Source of the DNA: Chlorella sorokiniana
Taxonomy: Eukaryota; Chlorophyta; Trebouxiophyceae; Chlorellales; Chlorellaceae
Direction of reading: 5' to 3'
Length of the DNA stretch: 64,000 bases
Assembly (NCBI GenBank): GCA_025917655.1
Contig: CP084619.1
Coordinates: 3,019,001-3,083,000 of the forward strand
Shown: one piece after another, positions 44,225 to 53,293 of the stretch
Layout of the letters: each line of letters begins with the position of its first letter
How positions within the stretch are numbered: the first letter of the stretch is position 1
Program-made: the position numbers and the translations under genes
Notes under the pieces: model-generated
Seen by the model: the letters and a program-made list of their open reading frames with translations, nothing else
What the model was told of the DNA's origin: nothing
Databases searched by the model: none

Positions 44225-45180
44225 GGTTATGGGCCCCAGCTCCCTCCTCTGCCCTTGAGTCCGGCACACGCTCTTGCCGTCACCCCAGACGCCTTTTCTC
44301 GCTGCCAGCGCCCCTCGCACCACTCGCGAGCACTTCCGCCTCGACCTCCCGGAACGGCGCCTTCGACCGAAGCCTCTCAGACTAAGCCCGCCTTTGCTTG
44401 CGGCACATTTCGCACATAGCAGCGCCTTTTCGCTCGCACAGCGCCGCCTTTCGCTCGCACAGCCAGCGCCTTTTGCTGCCTAGCTGCCAGCCAGCAGCCG
44501 ACAGCTCAATTCTGCTTTCCGGCAACCTAAATCTGCTTTCGACAGCACCTGCTCGCAAAGAGACAGCTGCTTGAGCAGCTGTGTGGCAGCTGAGTAAGCG
44601 AGTTGGGTCACTTGTGACCAGCTCGATACCCCGCCTCCCGCCAAGTTACTAAACTTCCACTTTGCCTCAACCCACTGCCGTAGCTCTACGCTGACACAAC
44701 CACTTAAGATAAGTGCAAGCAGCGCCCTAGCGCCTCCGCGCGCCGCTGCTCCGCCCCTCTGGCCCCTCCGTTATTGGCAGTGCCCCAGCGCCTAAGTGCG
44801 CCGCTGCCTTTGCCCCCTGGGCACTCTCCTTCAGGCAGTGCCCTAGCGCCGTCGAGCGCCGCTGCCATCCACATCTGTCCTGCCCCCCTTTCCCGTCTAT
44901 TCCTCCACTTCTGTTACATTTACTCAAAGGTGGTGCCTGGGCTGTGCTGTTTACGTGTGGCACGCAGCTCCCCCGTTCGGTGCCTGGCCTCGTGTGCCAC
45001 GTACCGGCTACTTATTCTTAGGCACCGACCTTCCCCACCTTTCCGCCAGCCATCTCCGGCGGCACAATCTGCGGCACCCCTTGCCGCGGCACCTCCGAGC
45101 ACGCACTAGCAGAGGCACAAGGTGCCTGCTAGCGGCCGCCAGCCGTCAGCAGTCAGCAGTTGCACACAAGCGTGGACAGC
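44225..45180 (+). other. Copia2 leader (5' UTR) inside the hybrid
   Basis: Starts with the primer-binding site GGTTATGGGCCCC and runs to the gag ATG at 45181 with no ORF of note. Positions 44719-44872 hold three imperfect units of about 58 bp, each with a GCAGTGCCC-AGCGCC start and GCGCCGCTGC end, a candidate packaging or dimer element. Confidence 0.7.
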
Positions 45181-48100
45181 ATGGCGACAGACGGCATGTC
45201 CATTGAGCGGCTGGACTGGGACAACTACACAGTGTGGGCAGCCAACATGAAGTTCTTCCTCACCACCAAGAAGTGCTGGCACACCGTCGTCAGCACCGAG
45301 GCCCCAACAACTCCCGAGGACATCAAGGCAGACGAGCTCGCCCTCTCCTACATCGGCCTCCTCGTCAAGCCCCACCACCAGCCAACCATCCTGCGCTGCA
45401 CCACGGCCAACCAAGCCTGGACCACTCTGCAAGGCATCTTCGCCGCCAAGTCCTTCGCACGCAAGCTCCAACTGCGCCGTGAGCTCAACTCTCTGAAGAT
45501 GGCCTCCACCGAGACCGTCACCGCCTTCACCAACCGTGCCAAGGCCCTGCAAGACCAGCTCAACGCCGCCGGCCACAAGGTCGAAGACATCGACGTGGCG
45601 TGCCAAGTCCTGGCTGGCCTGCCCTCCACCTTCGACACAGTCGTCACCGTCATCGAAACCACCACCGCCTCCGCCGGCACATTCACCGTGGATGACATCC
45701 TGCCCCACCTTCGCAAGCCGAGCACCGCCGCGCCAAGCCCGACGTCATCCGCAGCTCCGACTCAGCCCTGATGGCCTCCTTCCATCCTCGCCGCGACGAC
45801 CGGCACTCCAACAGCAATGGCGCTCCCCGCAACATCAACGGCATCAACCGCAACAACGGCCCTCGCGGCAGTGGCCCCCGCAGCAGCAACCCCCGCATGC
45901 GGCCGCCCAACTTCAACGGTCCACCACCCAGCTTTGGCCCACCACGCACCTTCGGCATCCGCGTCGACGAGCGCTCCTCCCGCGATGCCCGCGCCTACGC
46001 CGAAGGCACCTGCCTCTACTGCCACAAGCCTGGCCACTACGCCCACGAGTGCAACAAGAAGCGCCGCGACATGGAAGCCCGCCGCTTCAACCAACGCCCG
46101 CCGCCTTCCAACCGCAGCGTCAACGCCCAGTACAGCGCCATCGCCTTCACCGCCGCCACCACCTCCAACACCATCAGCGACAACTGGATCGTGGACACTG
46201 GAGCGAGCCGGCACATCACACCACACCAGCAACTCCTCACCAACCTGCGCCCGGCGCCGCAGCCCATCCGCATCACTTTCGGCAACGGCAGCGTAGGAGA
46301 GGCCACCCTCATCGGCGACGCGTACCTGCAGCCCAACCTTGACAACCTGATCAAGCTCACCGACGTGCTCTACATGCCAGACGCCGCCGACAACCTCCTG
46401 TCCGTCAACCGAGCCACCCAGAAAGGCATCAGCTTCTCCTTTGACCGCACCGGCTGCCAGATCTCCATGGGCAACCACATGATTGCCTACGGCTACACCG
46501 ACGCCACCAGCAACACCTACCACCTGGCCAGCCGCTGCCTCGAGCCAGGCTCCGCCGCCTACGCCCTCACCATCGCCTACGCTGCACGCGCCCACACACC
46601 CCTGTGGCACCGCCGCCTCGGCCACCTCGGCTACGACAACCTGGCCAAGCTCACCACCATGGCCACCGGCATCAGCATCGACCCCTCCGACTTCAAAGCC
46701 ACCAGCGCAGACACCTGCGACGCCTGCACCCTGGGCAAGCAACATCGCCAACCGTTCAACGCCTCCACCTCCTTCACCCACAAGCCTCTGGAGCTGCTGC
46801 ACACCGACCTCTGCGGTCCCATGCCAGTCCCCTCCCACGGTGGCAGCCTGTACTTCATGACCATCCTGGATGACTACACTGGCTACTCTCACATCGCTCC
46901 CTTGCGCCGCAAGTCTGACGCCGCTGACTTCCTGAAGACCACCGTCAACCTGCTGGAGCGTCAGACCCGCCACACCGTCAAGCGCATCCGCTCTGACAAC
47001 GGCGGCGAGTTCATCAACAACGACCTGGACACCTTCTACAAGTCCAAGGGCATCCAGTCGAGACCACCGTCTCCTACACGCCCCAGCAAAACGGCAAGGC
47101 TGAGCGTCTCAACCGCACCCTGCTGGACAAGGCGCGCCCCATGCTGGCCGAGTACAACCTGCCCAAGCATCTTTGGGCCGAAGCCATCGTCACCGCCAAC
47201 TACTTGCGCAACCGCTCGCCAACATCTGCCCAAGACGTCACCCCCTACGAGATGCTTCACGGCACCAAGCCCGACCTCTCCCACCTGCGCATCTTTGGCG
47301 CCCGTGCCTACGCCCACATTCCAACAGCACTACGCTCCAAGCTCGATGCAGTTAGCGAGCCCGGCCGCTTCATCGGCTACCCCACCAACACCAAAGGCTA
47401 CAAGATCCCGCTGGACAACGGCTCCATCGTCATCAGCCGCGATGTCACCTTCAATGAGGCCAGCTCCAACCTGCCCAAGCCCATCCTGCCAGAGACCATT
47501 TCCCTCATCGACAACGATGACACCGGCGACACCGAGTCCGTGGGAGCACCAGCCGAGCTCGAAGACCCACCTTCTCCTCCCATCGCCCTGCGGCGCACCG
47601 AGCGTGCCGGCGCGCGCCGCCCAGCCAGCCGGTGGCGGGACGACGCATACCGCATCACCTCTCGAGCCACCATCAACATCGCCACCGCAACAGCTGAGCC
47701 TACCACCCTGGAGGAAGCCCCGCAATCTCCCAACGCCGACCTTTGGCGCTCCGCCATGGACGAGGAGATCGCTTCCTTGGCCGCCAACAACACCTGGACC
47801 CCGCAGCCTACACCTCCCGGCATCAAGCCCATTCCAGTCAAGTGGGTCTACAAGGAGAAGCGCGACGCCAACGGCAACATCGAGCGCTACAAGGCCCGCC
47901 TCGTCGTCAAAGGCTTCCACCAACGCGAAGGCATCGACTACGACCAAGTGTTTGCACTGTCTCCAAGTACTCCACCCCGCGCACCGTGTTGGCCATTGCC
48001 GCCGACCTGGACCTAGAGATTCACCAGCTGGACATCAAGACCGCCTTCCTCAACGGCAAGCCGGACGAAGACGTCTACATTCGGCAACCTCCCGGCTACC

Positions 48101-48475
48101 ACAACGGCAACCATGACCAAGCATGCAAGCTGAACAAGGCCCTCTATGGACTCAAGCAAGCTTCTCGAGCCGGGCATCGCACCCCGAAGACCGAGATCGA
48201 GTCCATGGGCTTCACCGAGTCAGCCTGCCGACCCCGGGCCTCTTCATCAAGCTGTCCTCTCCACCAGTCTACACCGCTCATCTACGTCGACGACATCCCG
48301 GTCATCACCGCCGACACATCCATGCTGAGCTCCATCAAGAAGCGAGATAGCCACCGCCTTCGACACCCGCGACCGGGCCCAGCCTCCTTCTTCTTCCGGG
48401 CATCGACATCATGCGAGACCGCGCCTCCAAGACCATCAAGGCGACCAGACCCGTCACACCACCGACCTCTTTGTC
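45181..48475 (+). pseudogene. Copia2b gag-pol inside the hybrid, degraded
   Basis: ATG at 45181 (MATDGMSIERLDWDNYTVWA). All domains to the RT are recognisable: gag, knuckle CLYCHKPGHYAHEC (46012), WIVDTGASRHIT (46186), integrase RSDNGGEFINND (46990), RT IHQLDIKTAFLNGKPDEDV (48020) and a damaged YVDD region (48280). Compared with Copia2a, single bases are missing near 45711, 47060, 47955, 48230 and elsewhere. RNase H is absent because the copy stops at 48475, where an 80-bp block from 47475-47554 is repeated. Confidence 0.85.
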
Positions 48476-48554
48476 CAAGCCCATCCCGCCAGAGACCATT
48501 TCCCTCATCGACAACGATGACACCGGCGACACCGAGTCCGTGGGAGCACCAGCC
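48475..48554 (+). repeat. Template-switch duplication of 47475-47554
   Basis: 80 bp beginning CCAAGCCCATCC and ending GAGCACCAGCC repeat the pol segment exactly 1000 bp upstream with one mismatch, then run straight into the TRIM purine tract. Confidence 0.85.
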
Positions 48555-48561
48555 GGGGGAG

Positions 48562-48914
48562 TGTTGAAATACGATCAACGTCCCTATATGGCACCACAAA
48601 TGGGCACATACTAATTAACCTCCGGGTTGGCGCTTTTAACAGGTTATGGGCCCCAATGCGCTAGATGGGCGCGTTGTCACATACACCCACAGATTGTGGG
48701 TTCGATTCCCATCACGGGACATCCAGGTTTCCGGCCTGTAAAACGTTTCTCCACTCGGAAGCGGGGGAGCAGCCCCCGCCTTCACGATCGTGGTTAGGTA
48801 CGAAGCGAGCATACGGAACGTTGCTCGGGGGGAGTGTTGAAATACGATCAACGTCCCTATATGGCACCACAAATGGGCACATACTAATTAACCTCCGGGT
48901 TGGCGCTTTTAACA
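48562..48914 (+). mobile_element. Second TRIM unit (LTR-interior-LTR) in tandem with the hybrid
   Basis: 80-bp LTRs at 48562-48641 and 48835-48914 around a 193-bp interior almost identical to the TRIM at 30979, including the T-arm GTGGG-TTCGATT-CCCAT (48697-48713). Confidence 0.9.
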
Positions 48915-48919
48915 TGTGC

Positions 48920-49758
48920 CGCCGGAGATGGCTGGCGGAAAGGTGGGGAAGGTCGGTGCCTAAGAATAAGTAGCCGGTACGTGGCACACGAGGCCAGGCA
49001 CCGAACGGGGGAGCTGCGTGCCACACGAGGACAAGACACAGCCAGTGCACCGCCTTGGAGTAAAGGTACGAGAAGGGGAGGAATAGACGGGAAAGGGGGC
49101 GGGGACAGGTGTGGGGGGCGGCGGCGCTCGACGGCGCTAGGGCACCGCCTAAAGGAGAGTGCCCGGGGGGCAAAGCGGCGGCGCACTTAGGCGCGGGGGC
49201 ACTACCCGCAACGGAGGGGCCGAGAGGGGCGGAGCGAGCGGCGCACGGAGGCGCTAGGGCGCGCTTGCACTTATCTTAAGTGGTTGTGACAGCGTAAAGC
49301 TACGGCGGTGGGTTGAGGCAAAGTGGAAGTTTAGTAACTTGGCGGGAGGCGGGGTATCGAGCTGGTCACAAGTGACCCAACTCGCTTACTCAGCTGCTAC
49401 ACAGCTGCTCAAGCAGCTGTCTCTTTGCGAGCGGGTCTTTGTCGAAAGCAGATTTAGGCTGCCGGAAAGCAGAATTGAGCTGTCGGCTGCTGGCTGGCAG
49501 CTAGGCAGCAAAAGGCGCCGGGCCGTGCGAGCGAAAGGCGGCGGCGTGCGAGCGAAAAGGCGCTGCTATGTGCGAAATGTGCCGCAAGCAAAGGCGGGCT
49601 TAGTCTGAGAGGCTTCGGTCGAAGGCGCCGTTCCGGAGGTCGAGGCGGAAGTGCTCGCGAGTGGTGCTCGGGCGCTGGCAGCGAGAAAAGGCGTCTGGGG
49701 TGACGGCAAGAGCTTGTGCCGGACTCAAGGGCAGAGGAGGGAGTTGGGGCCCATAACC
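48920..49758 (-). other. Copia2a leader, minus sense
   Basis: The complement of 44225-45065 with scattered mismatches; the primer-binding site is at 49758-49746 next to the LTR. No coding sequence seen. Confidence 0.75.
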
Positions 49759-50111
49759 TGTTGGATGGAGGTAGTTACAAAGAGCGCAAGAGTTTGAAAG
49801 AGGGCGCAGAATGGCGCTAAATAGGCTGGAGCAGCACAATGCTACTATTGGCATTATTCCGGCATATGCGGGGTAGTGTTTGTGGTAGTGGCATGACGGC
49901 GGGGCTCGGGTGCACAGAAATGCATGGCATGGGGGTCAATCAACTTAGAATAAAGTGGGAAAGCATAATCGAAGGGTGTCTGAGCGTATTAGCTAAGTTG
50001 GGCTCATGCATGACGAAAGGGTGTCCACGTCAGCAGCGTCTGCCACGTGGCAGCTGGGGAGATGTGCTGCGGGTGTGCAGGCTGGACATGTGGCTCAGCC
50101 ACATCTCAACA
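49759..50111 (-). repeat. Copia2a 5' LTR
   Basis: 353 bp; in minus sense TGTTGAGATGTGG...CTCCATCCAACA, the same length as the LTR at 52941-53293. Followed on the right by GTCTG and LINE2 sequence. Confidence 0.88.
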
Positions 50112-52911
50112 GTCTGCTGCCGCCACGGGCTTGCAAGCGTTGGAGCTACGCTGGGCCTCCTCCTACGACACGCGGCTTCACGAGCGGGTCATGTCTCGCC
50201 GGCGGGCAGCAGAGTGGGAGGTGGATCTCCTGCCGTGTCAGCGCCCGGGCCAGCGGCAGCGCCTTGCCGTCTTTGAACGGGTGGCGCAGCGGCAGCATGC
50301 TGAGGAAGAGCAGTTGCAGCAGCTTCAGCCACAGCCGGCCCCACCACCAGCTTGGCCTTTGAGGGACGACACAGTGGATGCAGCGGCAGCGCCGGCGGGC
50401 CTCAATGAGGCTGCCCAAGCGGAGCGCGCTGCGGTGCGCGGTGTATGGCGCCGCCTGCGCGAGGCAGACCTGCCCCGTGAGCAGTACACTGTGGCATACC
50501 GCGTGCTGCATGGGTGCCTGTATGTGGGCGCCTTCCTTTGCCACATTCGCCGCAAGTCTGACGCCGCTGACTTCCTGAAGACCACCGTCAACCTGCTGGA
50601 GCGTCAGACCGGCCACACCGTCAAGCGCATCCGCTCTGACAACGGCGGCGAGTTCATCAACAACGACCTGGACACCTTCTACAAGTCCAAGGGCATCCAG
50701 TCAGAGACCACCGTCGCCTACACGCCCCAGCAGAACGGCAAGGCCGAGCGCCTCAACCGCACCCTGCTGGACAAGGCGCGCCCCATGCTGGCCGAGTACA
50801 ACCTGCCCAAGTTCTTATGGGCAGAAGCCATCGCCACCGCCAACTACTTGCGCAACCGCTCTCCAACATCTGCCCAAGACGTCACCCCCTACGAGATGCT
50901 CCACGGCACCAAGCCTGACCTCTCCCACCTGCGCATCTTTGGCGCCCGTGCCTACGCCCACATTCCAACAGCGCTTCGCTCCAAGCTCGATGCAGTCAGC
51001 GAGCCCGGCCGCTTCATTGGCTACCCGACCAACACCAAGGGCTACAAGATCCTACTGGACAACGGCTCCATCGTCATCAGCCGCGATGTCACCTTCAATG
51101 AGACCAGCTCCAACCTGCCCAAGACCAGTCTGCCCAAGCCAAGCCTGCCCAAGACCAGCCTGCCCAAGCCCAACCTGCCAGAGACCATCTCCCTCCTCGA
51201 CAACGATGACACCGGCGACACCGAGTCCGTGGGAGCACCAGCCGAGCCTGAAGACCCACCTTCTCCTCCCATCGCCCTGCGGCGCACCGAGCGTGCCGCT
51301 GCGCGCCGCCCAGCCAGCCAGTGGCAGGACGACGCATACCGCATCACCTCTCGAGCCACCATCAACATCGCCACCGCAACAGCTGAGCCTACCACCCTGG
51401 AGGAAGCCCTGCAATCTCCCAACGCCGACCTTTGGCGCTCCGCCATGGACGAGGAGATCGCTTCCCTGGCCGCCAACAACACCTGGACCCTGCAACCTAC
51501 ACCTCCTGGCGTCAAGCCCATTCCAGTCAAGTGGGTCTACAAGGAGAAGCGCGACGCCAACGGCAACATCGAGCGCTACAAGGCCCGCCTCGTCGTCAAA
51601 GGCTTCCACCAACGCGAAGGCATCGACTACGACCAAGTGTTTGCACCTGTCTCCAAGTACTCCACCCTGCGCACCGTGTTGGCCATTGCTGCCGACCTGG
51701 ACCTGGAGATTCACCAGCTCGACATCAAGACCGCCTTCCTCAACGGCAAGCTGGACGAAGACGTCTACATTCAGCAACCTCCTGGCTACCACAACGGCAA
51801 CCATGACCAAGCATGCAAGCTGAACAAGGCCCTCTATGGACTCAAGCAAGCTTCTCGAGCCTGGCATCGCACCCTGAAGACCGAGATCGAGTCCATGGGC
51901 TTCACCGAGTCGACAGCTGACCCAGGCCTCTTCATCAAGCTTTCCTCTCCACCAGTCTACCTGCTCATCTACGTCGATGACATCCTGGTCATCACCGCCG
52001 ACACATCCATGCTGAGCTCCATCAAGAACCAGATAGCCACCGCCTTCGACACCCGCGACCTGGGCCCAGCCTCCTTCTTCCTAGGCATCGACATCATGCG
52101 AGACCGTGCCGCCAAGACCATCAAGCTGACCCAGACCCGTCACACCACCGACCTGCTGTCCAAGTTCAGCATGGACAAGTCCAAGCCTTTCGACACACCC
52201 TCAAGCATCGCCTTCAAGCTCACCGCCGACGGAGACCCACTGGACATCTCAGAGCACCCCTACTCCACACTCATCGGCTCCCTCATGTACCTGGCATCCT
52301 GCACTAGACCCGACATCGCCCAAGCCGTGGGAGCGCTGGCCCGCTACATGTCCAAGCCCACCACCTCCCACTTGACTGCAGCCAAGCATGTGCTGCGCTA
52401 CCTCGCTGGTACCCCTGACTACGGCATCATCTTCAGCCCGTCCAACGCTACCCTCGACGCCTACTGCGACGCCAACCATGCTGGCGACATCGACACCCGC
52501 CGCTCCACCACCGGCTACGTCTTCACCTTCAAGAACGGCGCCATCACCTGGAGCTCACGCCTGCAACCAACCGTCGCCGCATCTACTACAGAAGCTGAGT
52601 ACATGGCAGCCGCCTCCGCCGTCAAGGAAGCACTGTGGCTGCGCAAGCTCTTCGCTGACCTGGACCTGCACATCGCCTGCATCGACATCAAGTCAGACAG
52701 CCAATCAGCCATTCACATGCTGAAGAATCCAGTCATCTCGCTTCGCTCCAAGCACATCGACATCATCCACCACTTTGCACGCGAGCGCGTCATCCGTGGC
52801 GAAGTCAACTTCAGCTACATCCCCACCGATGCCATGGTTGCTGACATCCTGACCAAGCCCGTGCCCACCAACAAGTTCAAGTACTGCCGCGCAGCTATGG
52901 GCATCGCCTGA
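50062..52911 (+). CDS. Fusion ORF: LINE2 ORF2 segment + Copia2 integrase-RT-RNase H
   Basis: One frame of about 950 codons with no stop, running through the end of the Copia2 LTR, LINE2 (50112-50548) and Copia2 pol from RRKSDAADFLKTTVNLLERQ to the stop at 52911. The Copia part keeps RSDNGGEFINND, TPQQNGKAERLNRTLLDKA, the RT YVDDILVITA and the full RNase H, but lacks gag, protease and the first integrase Asp. Within the Copia part there is no frameshift, unlike copies 2a and 2b. The first in-frame ATG is about 50062. Whether it is expressed is unknown; the upstream LTR points away from it. Confidence 0.75.
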   Translation: MCCGCAGWTCGSATSQQSAAATGLQALELRWASSYDTRLHERVMSRRRAAEWEVDLLPCQRPGQRQRLAVFERVAQRQHAEEEQLQQLQPQPAPPPAWPLRDDTVDAAAAPAGLNEAAQAERAAVRGVWRRLREADLPREQYTVAYRVLHGCLYVGAFLCHIRRKSDAADFLKTTVNLLERQTGHTVKRIRSDNGGEFINNDLDTFYKSKGIQSETTVAYTPQQNGKAERLNRTLLDKARPMLAEYNLPKFLWAEAIATANYLRNRSPTSAQDVTPYEMLHGTKPDLSHLRIFGARAYAHIPTALRSKLDAVSEPGRFIGYPTNTKGYKILLDNGSIVISRDVTFNETSSNLPKTSLPKPSLPKTSLPKPNLPETISLLDNDDTGDTESVGAPAEPEDPPSPPIALRRTERAAARRPASQWQDDAYRITSRATINIATATAEPTTLEEALQSPNADLWRSAMDEEIASLAANNTWTLQPTPPGVKPIPVKWVYKEKRDANGNIERYKARLVVKGFHQREGIDYDQVFAPVSKYSTLRTVLAIAADLDLEIHQLDIKTAFLNGKLDEDVYIQQPPGYHNGNHDQACKLNKALYGLKQASRAWHRTLKTEIESMGFTESTADPGLFIKLSSPPVYLLIYVDDILVITADTSMLSSIKNQIATAFDTRDLGPASFFLGIDIMRDRAAKTIKLTQTRHTTDLLSKFSMDKSKPFDTPSSIAFKLTADGDPLDISEHPYSTLIGSLMYLASCTRPDIAQAVGALARYMSKPTTSHLTAAKHVLRYLAGTPDYGIIFSPSNATLDAYCDANHAGDIDTRRSTTGYVFTFKNGAITWSSRLQPTVAASTTEAEYMAAASAVKEALWLRKLFADLDLHIACIDIKSDSQSAIHMLKNPVISLRSKHIDIIHHFARERVIRGEVNFSYIPTDAMVADILTKPVPTNKFKYCRAAMGIA
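50112..50548 (+). mobile_element. LINE2 ORF2 fragment (post-RT region), plus strand
   Basis: Encodes ATGLQALELRWASSYDTRLH to HGCLYVGAFLCHI, matching 61600-62025 on the minus strand. Joined in frame to Copia2 integrase at 50548. Confidence 0.85.
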
Positions 52912-53293
52912 GTGCAGCGGCTGTGCAGCCTGCGTGGGAGTGTTGAGATGTGGCTGAGCCACATGTCCAGCCTGCACACCCGCAGCACATCTCCCCAGCT
53001 GCCACGTGGCAGGCGCTGCTGACGTGGACACCCTTTCGTCATGCATGAGCCCAACTTAGCTAATACGCTCAGACACCCTTCGATTATGCTTTCCCACTTT
53101 ATTCTAAGTTGATTGACCCCAATGCCATGCATTTCTGTGCACCTGAGCCCCGCCGTCATGCCACTACCACAAACACTACCCCGCATATGCCGGAATAATG
53201 CCAATAGTAGCATTGTGCTGCTCCAGCCTATTTAGCGCCATTCTGCGCCCTCTTTCATACTCTTGCGCTCTTTGTAACTACCTCCATCCAACA
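50549..53293 (+). mobile_element. Copia2c, 5'-truncated, with intact 3' LTR
   Basis: Copia2 from mid-integrase to stop, purine tract GCGTGGGAG and 353-bp LTR. The right flank is LINE2 (minus) starting CAGAC, the complement of the GTCTG after 50111. Confidence 0.88.
52941..53293 (+). repeat. Copia2c 3' LTR
   Basis: 353 bp from TGTTGAGATGTGG to CCTCCATCCAACA. No heat-shock arrays, unlike Copia1. Confidence 0.9.

Larger units (their letters stand above)
44145..48914 (+). mobile_element. Hybrid element: TRIM LTRs enclosing a Copia2 interior, plus a tandem TRIM unit
   Basis: LTR (44145-44224), PBS, Copia2 leader and gag-pol (44225-48554), purine tract GGGGGAG, LTR (48562-48641), TRIM interior (48642-48834), LTR (48835-48914). 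All three LTRs are the 80-bp TRIM repeat, not the 353-bp Copia2 LTR. The target duplication TGTGC (44140-44144, 48915-48919) flanks the whole, and removing it restores the Copia2a leader. Confidence 0.9.
38757..50111 (-). mobile_element. Copia2a LTR retrotransposon, minus strand, with nested insertions
   Basis: Minus-sense element: 5' LTR 49759-50111, leader 48920-49758 continuing at 44025-44144, gag-pol 44024-39933, purine tract, and 3' LTR 38757-39903 split by a LINE1 tail (39007-39793). The leader is interrupted by the TRIM-Copia2 hybrid (44145-48914) with target duplication TGTGC. The outer flanks differ (ATGCT left, GTCTG right), so the two ends did not arise in one simple insertion. Confidence 0.85.
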
